The notes: a model not told the origin generated them from the sequence alone. A stretch of DNA of 52,959 nt from JAIPGX01 sp041650475 (GCA_041650475.1 JBAZLD010000009.1:1-52959), one strand, 5' to 3'. Counted from the first letter of the stretch, positions 8,736 to 16,653 are shown. Numbers and translations: made by a program.

Positions 8736-9312
8736 TTTTGTTTCCAAATTTGCCCTGAAAAATAATTTCATTTAATGGCCTGCGATCACTAATAACTTCT
8801 TTTGCCTGCAATTCAGGAGATAAATCTTCTTTTTTTCCCAGTCTACCAACTGCAAACATCATTTCTACAGCATAATCATCAGGAATATTAAGCTCTTTTT
8901 TTGCTCTATCATAATCAAGCCCTTCCATGCCATGTGCAACTAAATTCATACTTGATGCCTGAATAGCCAAATTTTCCCACGCAGAGCCAGTATCAAAAGA
9001 ATGTGTTATTGATGGTTTATTATTATATTCAAAATTTTTTCTGGAAATAGCTACAACCAATGCTGCTGCGTTTTTTGTCCAATTTTTATTAAAATCTACA
9101 AGTAAATTAAACAAAATATCCCAATCTTTAGAATCCTTTGTTGCAAAAATAAATCTCCACGGTTGATTGTTATAAGAAGATGGTGCCCAGCGAGCGGCCT
9201 CAAAGAGCGTCATTAATTCTTTTTCACTTAAAAGCTCACCTGACATTGCTCGTGGCGACCATCTATTCAAAATTAACGGGTTAACCGGATATTTAGATTT
9301 TCTTACATTCAT
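8725..9312 (-). CDS. Nitroreductase-family FMN oxidoreductase
   Basis: Flavin enzyme of 195 residues that reduces nitro groups, quinones or similar acceptors with NAD(P)H. The N-terminal RWSPRAM and the segment AARWAPSSYNNQPWRF are hallmarks of the nitroreductase fold; the latter binds FMN. The late VGRLGKKEDLSPE and SDRRPLNEI segments fit the family. I prefer the ATG at 9312 because GGGTGAG lies just upstream; a GTG three codons earlier would have no ribosome site. It lies 24 bp after the cyclase-family gene and is probably cotranscribed with it. Substrate unknown. Confidence 0.9.
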   Translation of the reverse strand: MNVRKSKYPVNPLILNRWSPRAMSGELLSEKELMTLFEAARWAPSSYNNQPWRFIFATKDSKDWDILFNLLVDFNKNWTKNAAALVVAISRKNFEYNNKPSITHSFDTGSAWENLAIQASSMNLVAHGMEGLDYDRAKKELNIPDDYAVEMMFAVGRLGKKEDLSPELQAKEVISDRRPLNEIIFQGKFGNKINL

Positions 9313-9336
9313 ACAACTCACCCTTATTTAAAATTT

Positions 9337-9960
9337 TTAATAAACTATTGCCACTACTCTTGCTAGTCCAGAATCTGCATCAATTTTTACAGGCAAAGCA
9401 ATAATTTCAAAATTTTCTACCTCAATTAACTTATCTAAATTTGTAAGATTTTCTGCAATCAAAATATGATTTTCAAAAAACATTTTGTGCACTTCAAATG
9501 GGAAATTATCAGGAGAAAAGAAATCAATTCCAATAATTTTAACTTTTCGATTTACCAATTCTTGCGCAAAATCTGCTTCTATCACAGGATGTTTTGAAAA
9601 ATATTCTTGCATCCCAAATTTTTTATCAAAACCAGTTAAAATTAAAACAATCAGATTTTCTTCGTCAGGAAGATCTTTTAACAAAGATTTATCAATTTTT
9701 TTATTTCGCGCATCAACTAAATAACCATGACCAACAAATTTATCAATTGGGATTTGTGAAATTAAAATATTTGAATCTGTTAAATGCCCTGGACCATCAA
9801 TATGAGTTCCAACATGCATCCCTGAACTTAATCTATAATCGTTGTATTTATCTTTTTCTAAATTTCTAATTTTTTCTATTCTTGGTGTCTCATCATATTC
9901 ATGAACAGGCATAAAATCTGAAATTGTATGAGTAAGATCTATAACTTTTTTTATTTTCAT
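9337..9960 (-). CDS. Cyclase-family metal-dependent hydrolase (kynurenine formamidase-like)
   Basis: Metal hydrolase of 207 residues in the PF04199 family, which includes KynB formamidase and isatin hydrolase. The signature HVGTHIDGPGH at residues 49-59 gives the metal ligands His49, His53 and Asp55, plus His59. The N-terminal DLTHTI is also typical. No other tryptophan-degradation gene is nearby, so the kynurenine substrate is not supported by context. It starts 7 bp after the third gene of the toxin-antitoxin module and precedes the nitroreductase, so it may be read from the module's promoter. Confidence 0.87.
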   Translation of the reverse strand: MKIKKVIDLTHTISDFMPVHEYDETPRIEKIRNLEKDKYNDYRLSSGMHVGTHIDGPGHLTDSNILISQIPIDKFVGHGYLVDARNKKIDKSLLKDLPDEENLIVLILTGFDKKFGMQEYFSKHPVIEADFAQELVNRKVKIIGIDFFSPDNFPFEVHKMFFENHILIAENLTNLDKLIEVENFEIIALPVKIDADSGLARVVAIVY

Positions 9961-9967
9961 AAAAAAT

Positions 9968-10132
9968 TTATTTTTTCTTCAAGCCTTTCTTAACCTTCTT
10001 TTTTTCTTCTTCAAATTTTTCAAGTCTTTTCATAAAAACATTAAAAGTCTTTATATCTAAATAAACTTCAACAATTTTTCCCTGTTCATTTTTTATAAAC
10101 TTAGGACCTGGCAATCTATTAGTTTTTTTCAT
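9968..10132 (-). CDS. Third small protein of TA module 1, antitoxin-like
   Basis: A 54-residue, Lys- and Glu-rich protein starting MKKTNRLPGP and ending KKGLKKK. It shows the same pattern as the antitoxins: a short N-terminus, GKIVEVYLDI as a central strand pair, then a helix with LEKFEEEKKK. It is clearly related to the third small protein of the second module at 27498 (MKKKNQIW..., GKVTHAYLPI, LKEYEEIKK). The gene follows the toxin by 17 bp on the same strand. A second antitoxin or a regulator is inferred; no known family was recognised beyond the Phd/YefM-like pattern. Confidence 0.65.
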   Translation of the reverse strand: MKKTNRLPGPKFIKNEQGKIVEVYLDIKTFNVFMKRLEKFEEEKKKVKKGLKKK

Positions 10133-10149
10133 AAAATTTAGCTTCTTTT

Positions 10150-10434
10150 TTAAAGATTTTTATAAACATCTTTTCTATGGCCAATCTTTATAACTAAAAT
10201 ATAAATTTCTTTTTCATTTATTTTGTAAATAATTCTATAATCTCCACATTTTAACCTGTAAGTTTTATTCATGCCCTCCATTTGTTTTACATTCAAATTA
10301 GCCTCCCCAGAAATTAACTGTTTAAGTTTTTGTTTAATTTTATCAGCTATGCCTTTATCTAATTTATATAAAATTTTTTGAGCATTTTTTGCAAAAGAAA
10401 GTTTATACCCTTTCAAATTTGGAATAAAGGTCAT
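10150..10434 (-). CDS. RelE/ParE-family toxin, TA module 1
   Basis: Protein of 94 residues with the RelE/ParE fold pattern: SFAKNAQKILYKLDK near the N-terminus, then YRLKCGDYRIIY (residues 59-70) and a C-terminal IGHRKDVY. The Arg residues in the last two motifs correspond to those used by RelE-type mRNA interferases to bind and cut mRNA at the ribosome. It overlaps the antitoxin gene by 4 bp (ATGA), so the antitoxin is translated first. It is a paralogue of the toxin at 27211. Whether it cuts RNA or acts like ParE on gyrase cannot be decided here; RelE is more likely. Confidence 0.88.
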   Translation of the reverse strand: MTFIPNLKGYKLSFAKNAQKILYKLDKGIADKIKQKLKQLISGEANLNVKQMEGMNKTYRLKCGDYRIIYKINEKEIYILVIKIGHRKDVYKNL

Positions 10435-10637
10435 TTAAACTTCCTTTCCAAATCCCTTTCTATTTGTTCAAAAGGGATAAATTCTTCACTCTTTGGCATT
10501 TTATAATTTTTTATATCCAAAAAATCTTCATATTCCTCAAGCTCATCAATAAGTTTTTCATAATCTTTAAAACTTAAAACAACTCCATTTTTTTTATTTT
10601 TTTCATCAAATACAAATTTAGTTTTTAATTTCAACAT
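10431..10637 (-). CDS. Phd/RelB-like antitoxin, TA module 1
   Basis: Short acidic protein (68 residues) expected to bind and neutralise the RelE-type toxin and repress the operon. FVFDEKNKKNGVVLSFKDY followed by the helix LIDELEEYEDFLDI is the usual pattern of Phd/YefM-like antitoxins in these two-gene units. The C-terminal part (FIPFEQIERDLERKF) would wrap the toxin. A GGAGAG site precedes the ATG. It is the first gene of the module and is related to the antitoxin at 27002. Confidence 0.8.
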   Translation of the reverse strand: MLKLKTKFVFDEKNKKNGVVLSFKDYEKLIDELEEYEDFLDIKNYKMPKSEEFIPFEQIERDLERKFK

Positions 10638-10664
10638 AATCTCTCCAGAACTTGTTTTAAAAAT

Positions 10665-11513
10665 TTATTTTTTTATCAAATCACCATAAGAATTAATTTT
10701 TCTAAATTTATTGCCCCAAACTTCATCATCTCTATATTTTCTTAGTTCATCAATATCAAATTTTGCAATAAAAATATTTTCTTTTCCATCTGCTTTTACC
10801 AACTCTCTACCCTTCATATCAAAAGCGCAGCTATAACCATCATCATCTGGTTTGGCGTAATTTGTAACAGCCATTCCAACCATATTTTCGAATGCACGAA
10901 CTTTTATTTGTTGTAACCTTATATCACCAAAACCTTCTTCATCTTCAATTAAATTACATGCATTTGGAACAAGAATAATCTCTGCTCCTTTTAATATTAA
11001 AATACGAGCACTCTCAGGAAATTCTCTATCAAAACAGATCATTGCTCCAATTTTTATTTTTCCAATCTTTGTATCTAAATCACAAACATAAAATTCTTTG
11101 CCTGAGGTAAACCCTTTTTCTAAAAAATCAAAATCACAAGTATGAACCTTTGCATAAGTCAAAACTATTTCGCCATTTTTATCAATAATAGACACTGTGT
11201 TTCTGGGTTTAAATTTTTCAAATTTTTCTAAATATGTAATTGCTATTGCAATGTTTAGTTTTTTAGCTAAAACCTTAAATTCCTTTATAAAGTTACTATC
11301 AGCAGTAATAGCATTCTGTAACCATTTTTCATGTTCACCCTTTATTTTTGGATTATAAGATTTGTAACCTATATTCCACATTTCGGGAAAAAGAACAATA
11401 TCTGCACCCATCTTTGCAGCTTGCTCACAAAATTTTATACCCTTTTTTAAATTTTTTTCTTGATTAAATCCACAAGTATTCATTTGTAATAGTGCAATTT
11501 TTAATATCGACAT
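10665..11513 (-). CDS. Carbon-nitrogen hydrolase (nitrilase superfamily)
   Basis: Cytoplasmic amidase of 282 residues with the Glu-Lys-Cys triad of the nitrilase superfamily: Glu44 in FPEMW, Lys122 in YAKVH and Cys160 in MICFDREFPE. The substrate class could be N-carbamoyl-putrescine, omega-amides or another small amide; the motifs alone do not separate these. The length is typical for a single-domain member. It lies 27 bp before the antitoxin of TA module 1 and 16 bp after the COG3636-like antitoxin gene, all on the minus strand. Confidence 0.9.
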   Translation of the reverse strand: MSILKIALLQMNTCGFNQEKNLKKGIKFCEQAAKMGADIVLFPEMWNIGYKSYNPKIKGEHEKWLQNAITADSNFIKEFKVLAKKLNIAIAITYLEKFEKFKPRNTVSIIDKNGEIVLTYAKVHTCDFDFLEKGFTSGKEFYVCDLDTKIGKIKIGAMICFDREFPESARILILKGAEIILVPNACNLIEDEEGFGDIRLQQIKVRAFENMVGMAVTNYAKPDDDGYSCAFDMKGRELVKADGKENIFIAKFDIDELRKYRDDEVWGNKFRKINSYGDLIKK

Positions 11514-11529
11514 AATAATTTTCGTAAAA

Positions 11530-11898
11530 TTAATGTAACCTTATACTAAATCCCATTGCATGCAATAAAGAAGTAAAAGATTGCAAATATGGATTCCCCT
11601 CATTTGAAAGCATTTTATAAATACTTTCTCTTCTTATGTTAGATCTTTTTGCAAGCTCAGTTATACTTCCTTGAGCCTCAGCTACATTTTTAAGAGCTAA
11701 AAGAAGAAGTTTTTGCGATTCTTTATCACCCTTGAAACTCTCCTCAATTGCTGCATTTAAATATGCAACTGCATGATCATGATTTTTAAGAGACATTATT
11801 AATTCATCATGATAACTAACAGAACTTGAATAATTTTTTGTTGTTTTTTTTGTTTTATTAATTTTTTTAATTTTAGTTGATGCTATTTTTTTAACCAT
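11530..11898 (-). CDS. COG3636-type addiction-module antidote with HTH, orphan
   Basis: DNA-binding protein of 122 residues. A Lys-rich N-terminal tail of about 28 residues is followed by SYHDELIMSLKNHDHAVAYL and a helix-turn-helix (residues 75-106, including ITELAKRSNIRRESIYKML). This matches the putative addiction-module antidote proteins that normally follow a RelE/HigB-like toxin gene. Here the upstream toxin is reduced to a fragment, so the antitoxin is an orphan and may survive as a repressor. It has the expected toxin-before-antitoxin gene order. Confidence 0.85.
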   Translation of the reverse strand: MVKKIASTKIKKINKTKKTTKNYSSSVSYHDELIMSLKNHDHAVAYLNAAIEESFKGDKESQKLLLLALKNVAEAQGSITELAKRSNIRRESIYKMLSNEGNPYLQSFTSLLHAMGFSIRLH

Positions 11899-11901
11899 TT
11901 C

Positions 11902-11961
11902 TTATTCTCTCATTTTATAATCTCTAAAATATTCTCTTGCCCTATCAATATCCTTTTTCCA
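11902..11961 (-). pseudogene. C-terminal remnant of a HigB/RelE-like toxin
   Basis: Immediately upstream of the COG3636-like antidote gene the minus strand encodes WKKDIDRAREYFRDYKMRE, then a stop. That is the usual ending of COG3657-type toxins (KKDIxxAxEYW.DY). Three codons further upstream this frame has a stop, while a neighbouring frame stays open back to about 12034. This suggests the toxin has decayed by frameshift. The fragment is seen; its origin is inferred from similarity of the ending and from gene order. Confidence 0.45.
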
Positions 11962-12129
11962 TTTGAAGTTTTAAAAATACTTATAGAATATTTCACAACA
12001 TGCTTTAATTTTTTAAAATTTGCCTCAAAAATTTATTATTTATTTAAATATTGAGAATATGCAATATTTGTAAAAATGTAAACCATGGGCAACATTTTTA
12101 ATTATTTTTGGATTAATAAAATCAAAAAT

Positions 12130-12726
12130 TTATAAATTATAAAACTTAAACGCTTTAGGTTCAGAGTTTTTATAGATATATTCTTTAATTTTTAAAGCAC
12201 AATCTTTTGAAGTTAAATCAGAAGTATCAATTTCAAAATCATAATTATACTGATGCACAATATCATATTGACCGCGAGCACTATTAATAATTCGATTTTT
12301 TTTTAATCTTTCTCTTTGTTCAAGAATCTCTAAGCGACATTTAATTCCAATAAAATATACTTTAAAATTATCAAGTTCTTTTGCAATATTTCTTAATTCT
12401 TCAGTGTCTAAGCAAACATCATCAACTATGACATTAAAACCATTTTCAGCCATTGTTTTAATACATTTATACATGCACTGAACATATTTTTTACCATCTG
12501 GCCCAAGCTTTAATTTCACTAACTCCCCGAGCTCATCACTTGATTTTTCCCAAGTCCACATTTGTGATGCATTTGGTCCAAAACCCTGATAATTCGATGG
12601 GATCATAGACATAAATCTATCAACACCCATTTCTAAAAAAAGTTCGCCTAATATATTTTGTAATTCTTTTACTATACTTGATTTACCTGAGCTTGATGCA
12701 CCATTTAATAAAATTACTTTTGTCAT
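12130..12726 (-). CDS. Chloramphenicol phosphotransferase-like P-loop kinase
   Basis: P-loop kinase of 198 residues in the CPT-like family (PF07931). Residues 4-17 read VILLNGASSSGKSS with the Walker A Lys15, followed by FLEMGVDRFM, the equivalent of the family's substrate-binding segment. VIVDDVCLD is the Walker B-like segment. In Streptomyces the family phosphorylates chloramphenicol, but many bacterial members act on other small hydroxylated substrates. Translation is coupled to the CYTH-like gene upstream by an ATGA overlap, so the two probably work together. An antibiotic-resistance role is not supported by context. Confidence 0.82.
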   Translation of the reverse strand: MTKVILLNGASSSGKSSIVKELQNILGELFLEMGVDRFMSMIPSNYQGFGPNASQMWTWEKSSDELGELVKLKLGPDGKKYVQCMYKCIKTMAENGFNVIVDDVCLDTEELRNIAKELDNFKVYFIGIKCRLEILEQRERLKKNRIINSARGQYDIVHQYNYDFEIDTSDLTSKDCALKIKEYIYKNSEPKAFKFYNL

Positions 12727-13292
12727 AATTCTATTCGTTCCATTTTACCACACCCAGCAATCTGTTTATTAAACACAAAAATCCCTATTGTTCTTAATAA
12801 ATCATAAATTTTTTGAATATCCAAATTTATATTTTTAATCTGCTCAATAAGCTCTATTTCAACAAATATCCCAAGGTTCTTTATATCATCAATAACAATT
12901 TCAAAATTATTAAAAATATATTTTTTACGATTTTTTTCTTTTACACGTTGTTCAGTAAAACCCACAGCCTCCATTAATTTTAGCATTTGCATTCCACCAA
13001 TAAGTTTTATTTCAATTTCATCACAATGTGTAGAATGACCAGTTTTTTTGTCTACATGCCAATTCTTATAACAAGCAGAATCTCCTTGGTCAGTTAATCT
13101 GATACGAAAAAATCTTAATGCATCTTTTTTGCCATCTGCGTTAATAAAGAAAAAAGAATCATTTGGATTGTTCAAATAATATTCTTTATGATTAATTTGC
13201 TCGATAAATTTTGCATTTTTATCAAGCCATTTGTGTAAAAGATTAAGTTGCTCTGTAGTAATTTGTATTTTTACTTCTAATTCTTGTTTCAT
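12723..13292 (-). CDS. CYTH-domain protein (CyaB/thiamine-triphosphatase-like)
   Basis: Triphosphate-tunnel protein of 189 residues. The ExExK signature is at residues 4-8 (ELEVK), followed by basic strand residues RFFRIRL and a series of alternating Glu/Lys strands (CDEIEIKL, FEIVIDDIKNLGIFVEIEL), as in class IV adenylate cyclases and thiamine or inorganic triphosphatases. I prefer the ATG at 13292, which puts the signature at the very N-terminus as usual; a TTG seven codons earlier is possible. It overlaps the CPT-like kinase gene by 4 bp. The substrate is a triphosphate or nucleotide by family knowledge only. Confidence 0.85.
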   Translation of the reverse strand: MKQELEVKIQITTEQLNLLHKWLDKNAKFIEQINHKEYYLNNPNDSFFFINADGKKDALRFFRIRLTDQGDSACYKNWHVDKKTGHSTHCDEIEIKLIGGMQMLKLMEAVGFTEQRVKEKNRKKYIFNNFEIVIDDIKNLGIFVEIELIEQIKNINLDIQKIYDLLRTIGIFVFNKQIAGCGKMERIEL

Positions 13293-13377
13293 AAATTTCT
13301 CGTAGTAAAGCAAAAGTGGGCAAAAATATTTGCCCCTTTAACAACTTACAGCAATTTAAAATATTATTTTAAAAATA

Positions 13378-13554
13378 TCACTCTATAATCTTATTCTCTT
13401 TTTGTAACTCATTAAATTTATTACCAACAAAACTAGCAATAAAAATCCATAACGCAACAACACCTAACGAAGCAGCCACTCCAAATACAAACAATGGAGA
13501 AATCCAAGTTATGCCTCCGCCAACTGCCTTTGTTGCACGCAAACCATATTTTAT
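13378..13554 (-). pseudogene. Fragment of a membrane protein, no clear start
   Basis: The minus strand has an open frame of 58 codons ending in TGA. It reads as a plausible membrane protein: YGLRATKAVGGG, two hydrophobic segments (SPLFVFGVAASLGVVALWIF and on to IASFVG), then a charged tail ending KENKIIE. No ATG or ribosome site is present; a TTG at 13542 is the only weak start. The codon use looks coding. It is probably the 3' remnant of a longer gene cut off at about 13555. Family not recognised. Confidence 0.45.
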
Positions 13555-13738
13555 TTACAAATAAAAATTACATTTTTTTGATTTTTGGCCATTTTTTTAT
13601 TTTTTTGACTAAATAATAAATTTCAATTAATTAGTATAATTTATATAAAAACATAGAAATACTTAATATTTTAACTTGGAAGTTTTTATAAAAATTTGGA
13701 ATATATTGGAATATATGGCCTTATATTGAAAGGTAAAC

Positions 13739-14989
13739 ATGAAACTATTTAACGTAAATAAATTTTTATACACTTTAATTGCATTTTTTATAACAACAAT
13801 CTCAAACTCACTTTACTCAATGGAACAAATAGAACCTATTGAGCCTGAAACTCACCAAAAGTCACAAATAGATACACAAAAATCACAATCCCTAATTCAA
13901 TTTTACCCAGAAAGACAATCTTATGTTATCTCTAGAGATGGTCAAACTTTGTTTAGCGTAACTTTTGCGCCAAATTTGGGAATTGACGAATGCTTACTTA
14001 ATACTGCAAAAGGTGAAACTGTTTGGCAAGATCCAAATCCAGAATCAGATTTAGAAATGACAGTTTCTATCCCGCCAGCAGAAAGAGATTGTGGAGTACT
14101 TGGTCAAGGATTAAGAGCTCATAATCAAGAATGTTTGGGTGGATTTGATCTTAAAATTTTTATAGCAGCCCTAAAAGATGATGCTCAAAATCAAATATGC
14201 GGCGCCGTAGGTCTAATAATATTTGATAATTTACTTTTAGTTGAGCTTGGGGTTATAAATCCAGAATTATTTCCAAATTTTATACAAAAAATAGAAAATT
14301 TTGCAATTCAAAATGGTGCAAAACGTGCCCAGTTTAAAATTTGCGAAGATGGCAATATGAATTTGATAGATCTTTTTTTATCTTCTGGTTACGTCATAAA
14401 AGGACAATGTCTTGACCTTAATGAACAAACAATGCCGCACAGGAATCTTGTTTGCCATATGTATAAAGAATTAGATGGAATTCAGGAACAAAACACAACA
14501 GGATTTGATACTGCATGGCTCCCTCTAAATAATAAAAATCAACAACAAGAAATTTGTAAAAATTTCTTTTCTCCAGAAACAAAAAATTTTATGCAAAAAT
14601 TTGACATACAAGATAAATATGAAAAAAAACCAATTCAAAAAATAGGGGTTTTTATTAGAGATATAGATGGTGAAGTTGTTGGAGGCTGTTTGGGTAGCAT
14701 AAAATTAAATATAAGTATTCCACATATCCATATTAATGATGTATGGATAGTTAAATCTTTGCGTGGCAATGGATTATCAAAAATATTTTTAAATATTATA
14801 GAAAATATCGCAAAAGAATTTGGATGTATTAAATCCTCGCTAGTTACATCCGATTATCATGCCCCATGGCTATATAGAAAAGTTGGATATAATGCAGTAA
14901 TTGAATTTCCATATTTTGGAAATGATCATAAAATTTGGGGGCATGCTGCCCAATATTATACACATTATGAATTTCAAAAAGATTTATAA
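13739..14989 (+). CDS. Exported double-domain GNAT acetyltransferase-like protein
   Basis: Protein of 416 residues with a clear signal peptide (residues 1-27, ending SNSLYS). The C-terminal part (about 300-410) is a GNAT domain: IGVFIRDIDGEVVGG, the VWIVKSLRGNGLSK acetyl-CoA loop (residues 335-348) and WLYRKVGYNAV. The middle part (about 138-245) looks like a second, degenerate GNAT domain (LVELGVINPELF, LFLSSGYVIKG). GNATs normally work in the cytosol because acetyl-CoA is there. Export therefore suggests action inside a host cell or loss of catalysis; both are inference. A GAAAGG site precedes the ATG. Confidence 0.78.
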   Translation: MKLFNVNKFLYTLIAFFITTISNSLYSMEQIEPIEPETHQKSQIDTQKSQSLIQFYPERQSYVISRDGQTLFSVTFAPNLGIDECLLNTAKGETVWQDPNPESDLEMTVSIPPAERDCGVLGQGLRAHNQECLGGFDLKIFIAALKDDAQNQICGAVGLIIFDNLLLVELGVINPELFPNFIQKIENFAIQNGAKRAQFKICEDGNMNLIDLFLSSGYVIKGQCLDLNEQTMPHRNLVCHMYKELDGIQEQNTTGFDTAWLPLNNKNQQQEICKNFFSPETKNFMQKFDIQDKYEKKPIQKIGVFIRDIDGEVVGGCLGSIKLNISIPHIHINDVWIVKSLRGNGLSKIFLNIIENIAKEFGCIKSSLVTSDYHAPWLYRKVGYNAVIEFPYFGNDHKIWGHAAQYYTHYEFQKDL

Positions 14990-15090
14990 TTATAATTCTA
15001 GAAATTTCAAAAATTGGTTTTTTAGCTATTTCTTTGTCAGGGTCCAAGAATAAAAATAGTAAAAAATAACTCAAAATATTGTTTTTTAGC

Positions 15091-15138
15091 AAAATACCTT
15101 GTAAATTTGGAATTGATTTAAAATTTACAAGGTATTTT
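15091..15138. terminator. Perfect 18-bp inverted repeat between GNAT and ATPase genes
   Basis: Arms AAAATACCTTGTAAATTT (15091-15108) and its exact complement (15121-15138) flank a 12-nt loop, 20 bp before the ATPase start. A T-rich stretch (ATATTTTTGG) follows. It could end the GNAT transcript or act as an operator for the ATPase gene. Confidence 0.6.
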
Positions 15139-15157
15139 ATATTTTTGGGGATTTTTT

Positions 15158-16318
15158 ATGATAAGAGAATTTTATCTTAAAGAAATAGAAAAACAATTAA
15201 GAGTTCATAAAGTTTGTGGGCTTTTAGGCCCAAGGCAGGTTGGAAAAACAACTTTAGCTAAACAATTTGCTGAAAAATTTTCAGATTCAGTTGAAAAAAT
15301 TCACATTTTTGATTTAGAAAATCCTCAAGATTTAATTAAATTTGATAATCCAATGCTTTTACTAACACCTCTTTTAGGAAAAAAAGATAATTTAATTATA
15401 ATAGACGAAATTCAAATGCGACCAGAACTATTTCCCATTTTAAGAGTTTTAGTTGATAAATATGAAAAAAGCAAAATTCTTATTTTGGGTAGTGCTTCAC
15501 GTGATTTAATTAAACAATCATCCGAAACCTTAGCTGGTAGAATTGGTTATATTGAACTACCCCCCTTTTCATATTTAGAAACTAAAGAATTACTCTCTTT
15601 ATGGTTGCGTGGAGGTTTTCCAAAAGCTTACTTAGCAAACTCAGAAGAAGATAGTTTTACATGGAGACAAAGTTATATAAAAACTTTTTTAGAACGTGAT
15701 ATTCCAAGTCTAGGCTTTAATATACCCTCACAACAAATCTATCGCTTTTGGTTGATGCTTTGTCATTATCATGGCCAAACATTTAATGCTAGTGAAATAT
15801 CAAAATCTCTTGGTATTACTGACCATATAGCAAGAAAATATTTAGATATTTTAATTGGAACTTTTATGATGCGTTCACTACAACCTTGGTTTGAAAATAT
15901 TAGTAAAAGACAAGTTAAAGCTCCAAAAATATATTTTCGTGACAGTGGAATATTACATGCACTTTTAAATATTCATAATCAAAACCAATTAATAAGCTAT
16001 CCGCGATTAGGAGCATTCTGGGAAGGATTTGCTTTGGAAGAAATTTTACGTAAATATCAAGCTGCTCAAGAAGAATGTTTTTTTTGGGGCACACAATCGG
16101 GAGCTGAGCTTGATTTATTGCTTTTCAAGGGGGGTAAAAAAGTAGGATTCGAATTTAAATACAGCGATGCTCCTAAATTTACACCATCAATGCGTATTGC
16201 TATTGAAGACCTTAAATTAGATCATCTTTATGTTATTCATCCAGGAACTGGAAGCTTTTTATTAAGAGAAAATACCACTTCTATTGGTTTTAAAGATTTT
16301 ATGGATTCTAAAATATAA
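15158..16318 (+). CDS. AAA-family ATPase with DUF4143 domain
   Basis: Cytoplasmic P-loop protein of 386 residues from the large AAA/DUF4143 family often found as accessory, single-gene units of unknown role. Walker A is GPRQVGKTT at residues 24-32, Walker B is LIIIDE at 79-84, followed by the characteristic IQMRPELFPILR. A Ser/Arg sensor region (ILGSASRDL) precedes the C-terminal DUF4143 region, whose late YFRDSGILHALL and GAELDLL segments are typical and nuclease-like in pattern. It is preceded by a perfect inverted repeat and followed after 5 bp by a DUF486 gene. Confidence 0.9.
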   Translation: MIREFYLKEIEKQLRVHKVCGLLGPRQVGKTTLAKQFAEKFSDSVEKIHIFDLENPQDLIKFDNPMLLLTPLLGKKDNLIIIDEIQMRPELFPILRVLVDKYEKSKILILGSASRDLIKQSSETLAGRIGYIELPPFSYLETKELLSLWLRGGFPKAYLANSEEDSFTWRQSYIKTFLERDIPSLGFNIPSQQIYRFWLMLCHYHGQTFNASEISKSLGITDHIARKYLDILIGTFMMRSLQPWFENISKRQVKAPKIYFRDSGILHALLNIHNQNQLISYPRLGAFWEGFALEEILRKYQAAQEECFFWGTQSGAELDLLLFKGGKKVGFEFKYSDAPKFTPSMRIAIEDLKLDHLYVIHPGTGSFLLRENTTSIGFKDFMDSKI

Positions 16319-16323
16319 AGCCT

Positions 16324-16653
16324 ATGATTACAATAATTTTGCTTATTTTATCAAATATTTTTATGACTTTTGCATGGTACGGACATCTTAAATTCAAAGA
16401 AGTTCCTTTAGTAAAAGTAATTTTAATAAGTTGGTTGATCGCATTTTTTGAATATTGCTTACAAGTTCCTGCAAACAGAATAGGAAGTACCCGTTTTTCT
16501 GCATCCCAATTAAAAATAATGCAAGAAGTAATTACATTAAGTGTGTTTGCAGTTTTTTCAATTTTATATTTAAAAGAAAGCTTTAAATGGAATTATTTGA
16601 TTGCCTTTTTCTTTATTGTTGGAGCTGTATTTTTTACATTCAAAAAATTTTAA
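16324..16653 (+). CDS. DUF486 (DMT-like) small membrane protein
   Basis: Membrane protein of 109 residues with four hydrophobic segments. The sequence FMTFAWYGHLK near the N-terminus, then FEYCLQVPANRIG and a following QLKIMQEVITL, are the recognisable core of the DUF486 family, which belongs to the drug/metabolite transporter superfamily. Function is unknown; it probably forms a dimer in the membrane. It starts 5 bp after the ATPase gene and is likely cotranscribed with it. Confidence 0.88.
   Translation: MITIILLILSNIFMTFAWYGHLKFKEVPLVKVILISWLIAFFEYCLQVPANRIGSTRFSASQLKIMQEVITLSVFAVFSILYLKESFKWNYLIAFFFIVGAVFFTFKKF

Noticed and set aside
9485..9869. Open frames on the plus strand opposite the cyclase-family gene
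   Set aside because: They lie wholly antisense to a gene with clear catalytic motifs and have no ribosome sites or family resemblance.
12130..12726. Antibiotic-resistance gene (chloramphenicol phosphotransferase)
   Set aside because: The family is broad and the gene is coupled to a CYTH protein; nothing ties it to drug resistance.
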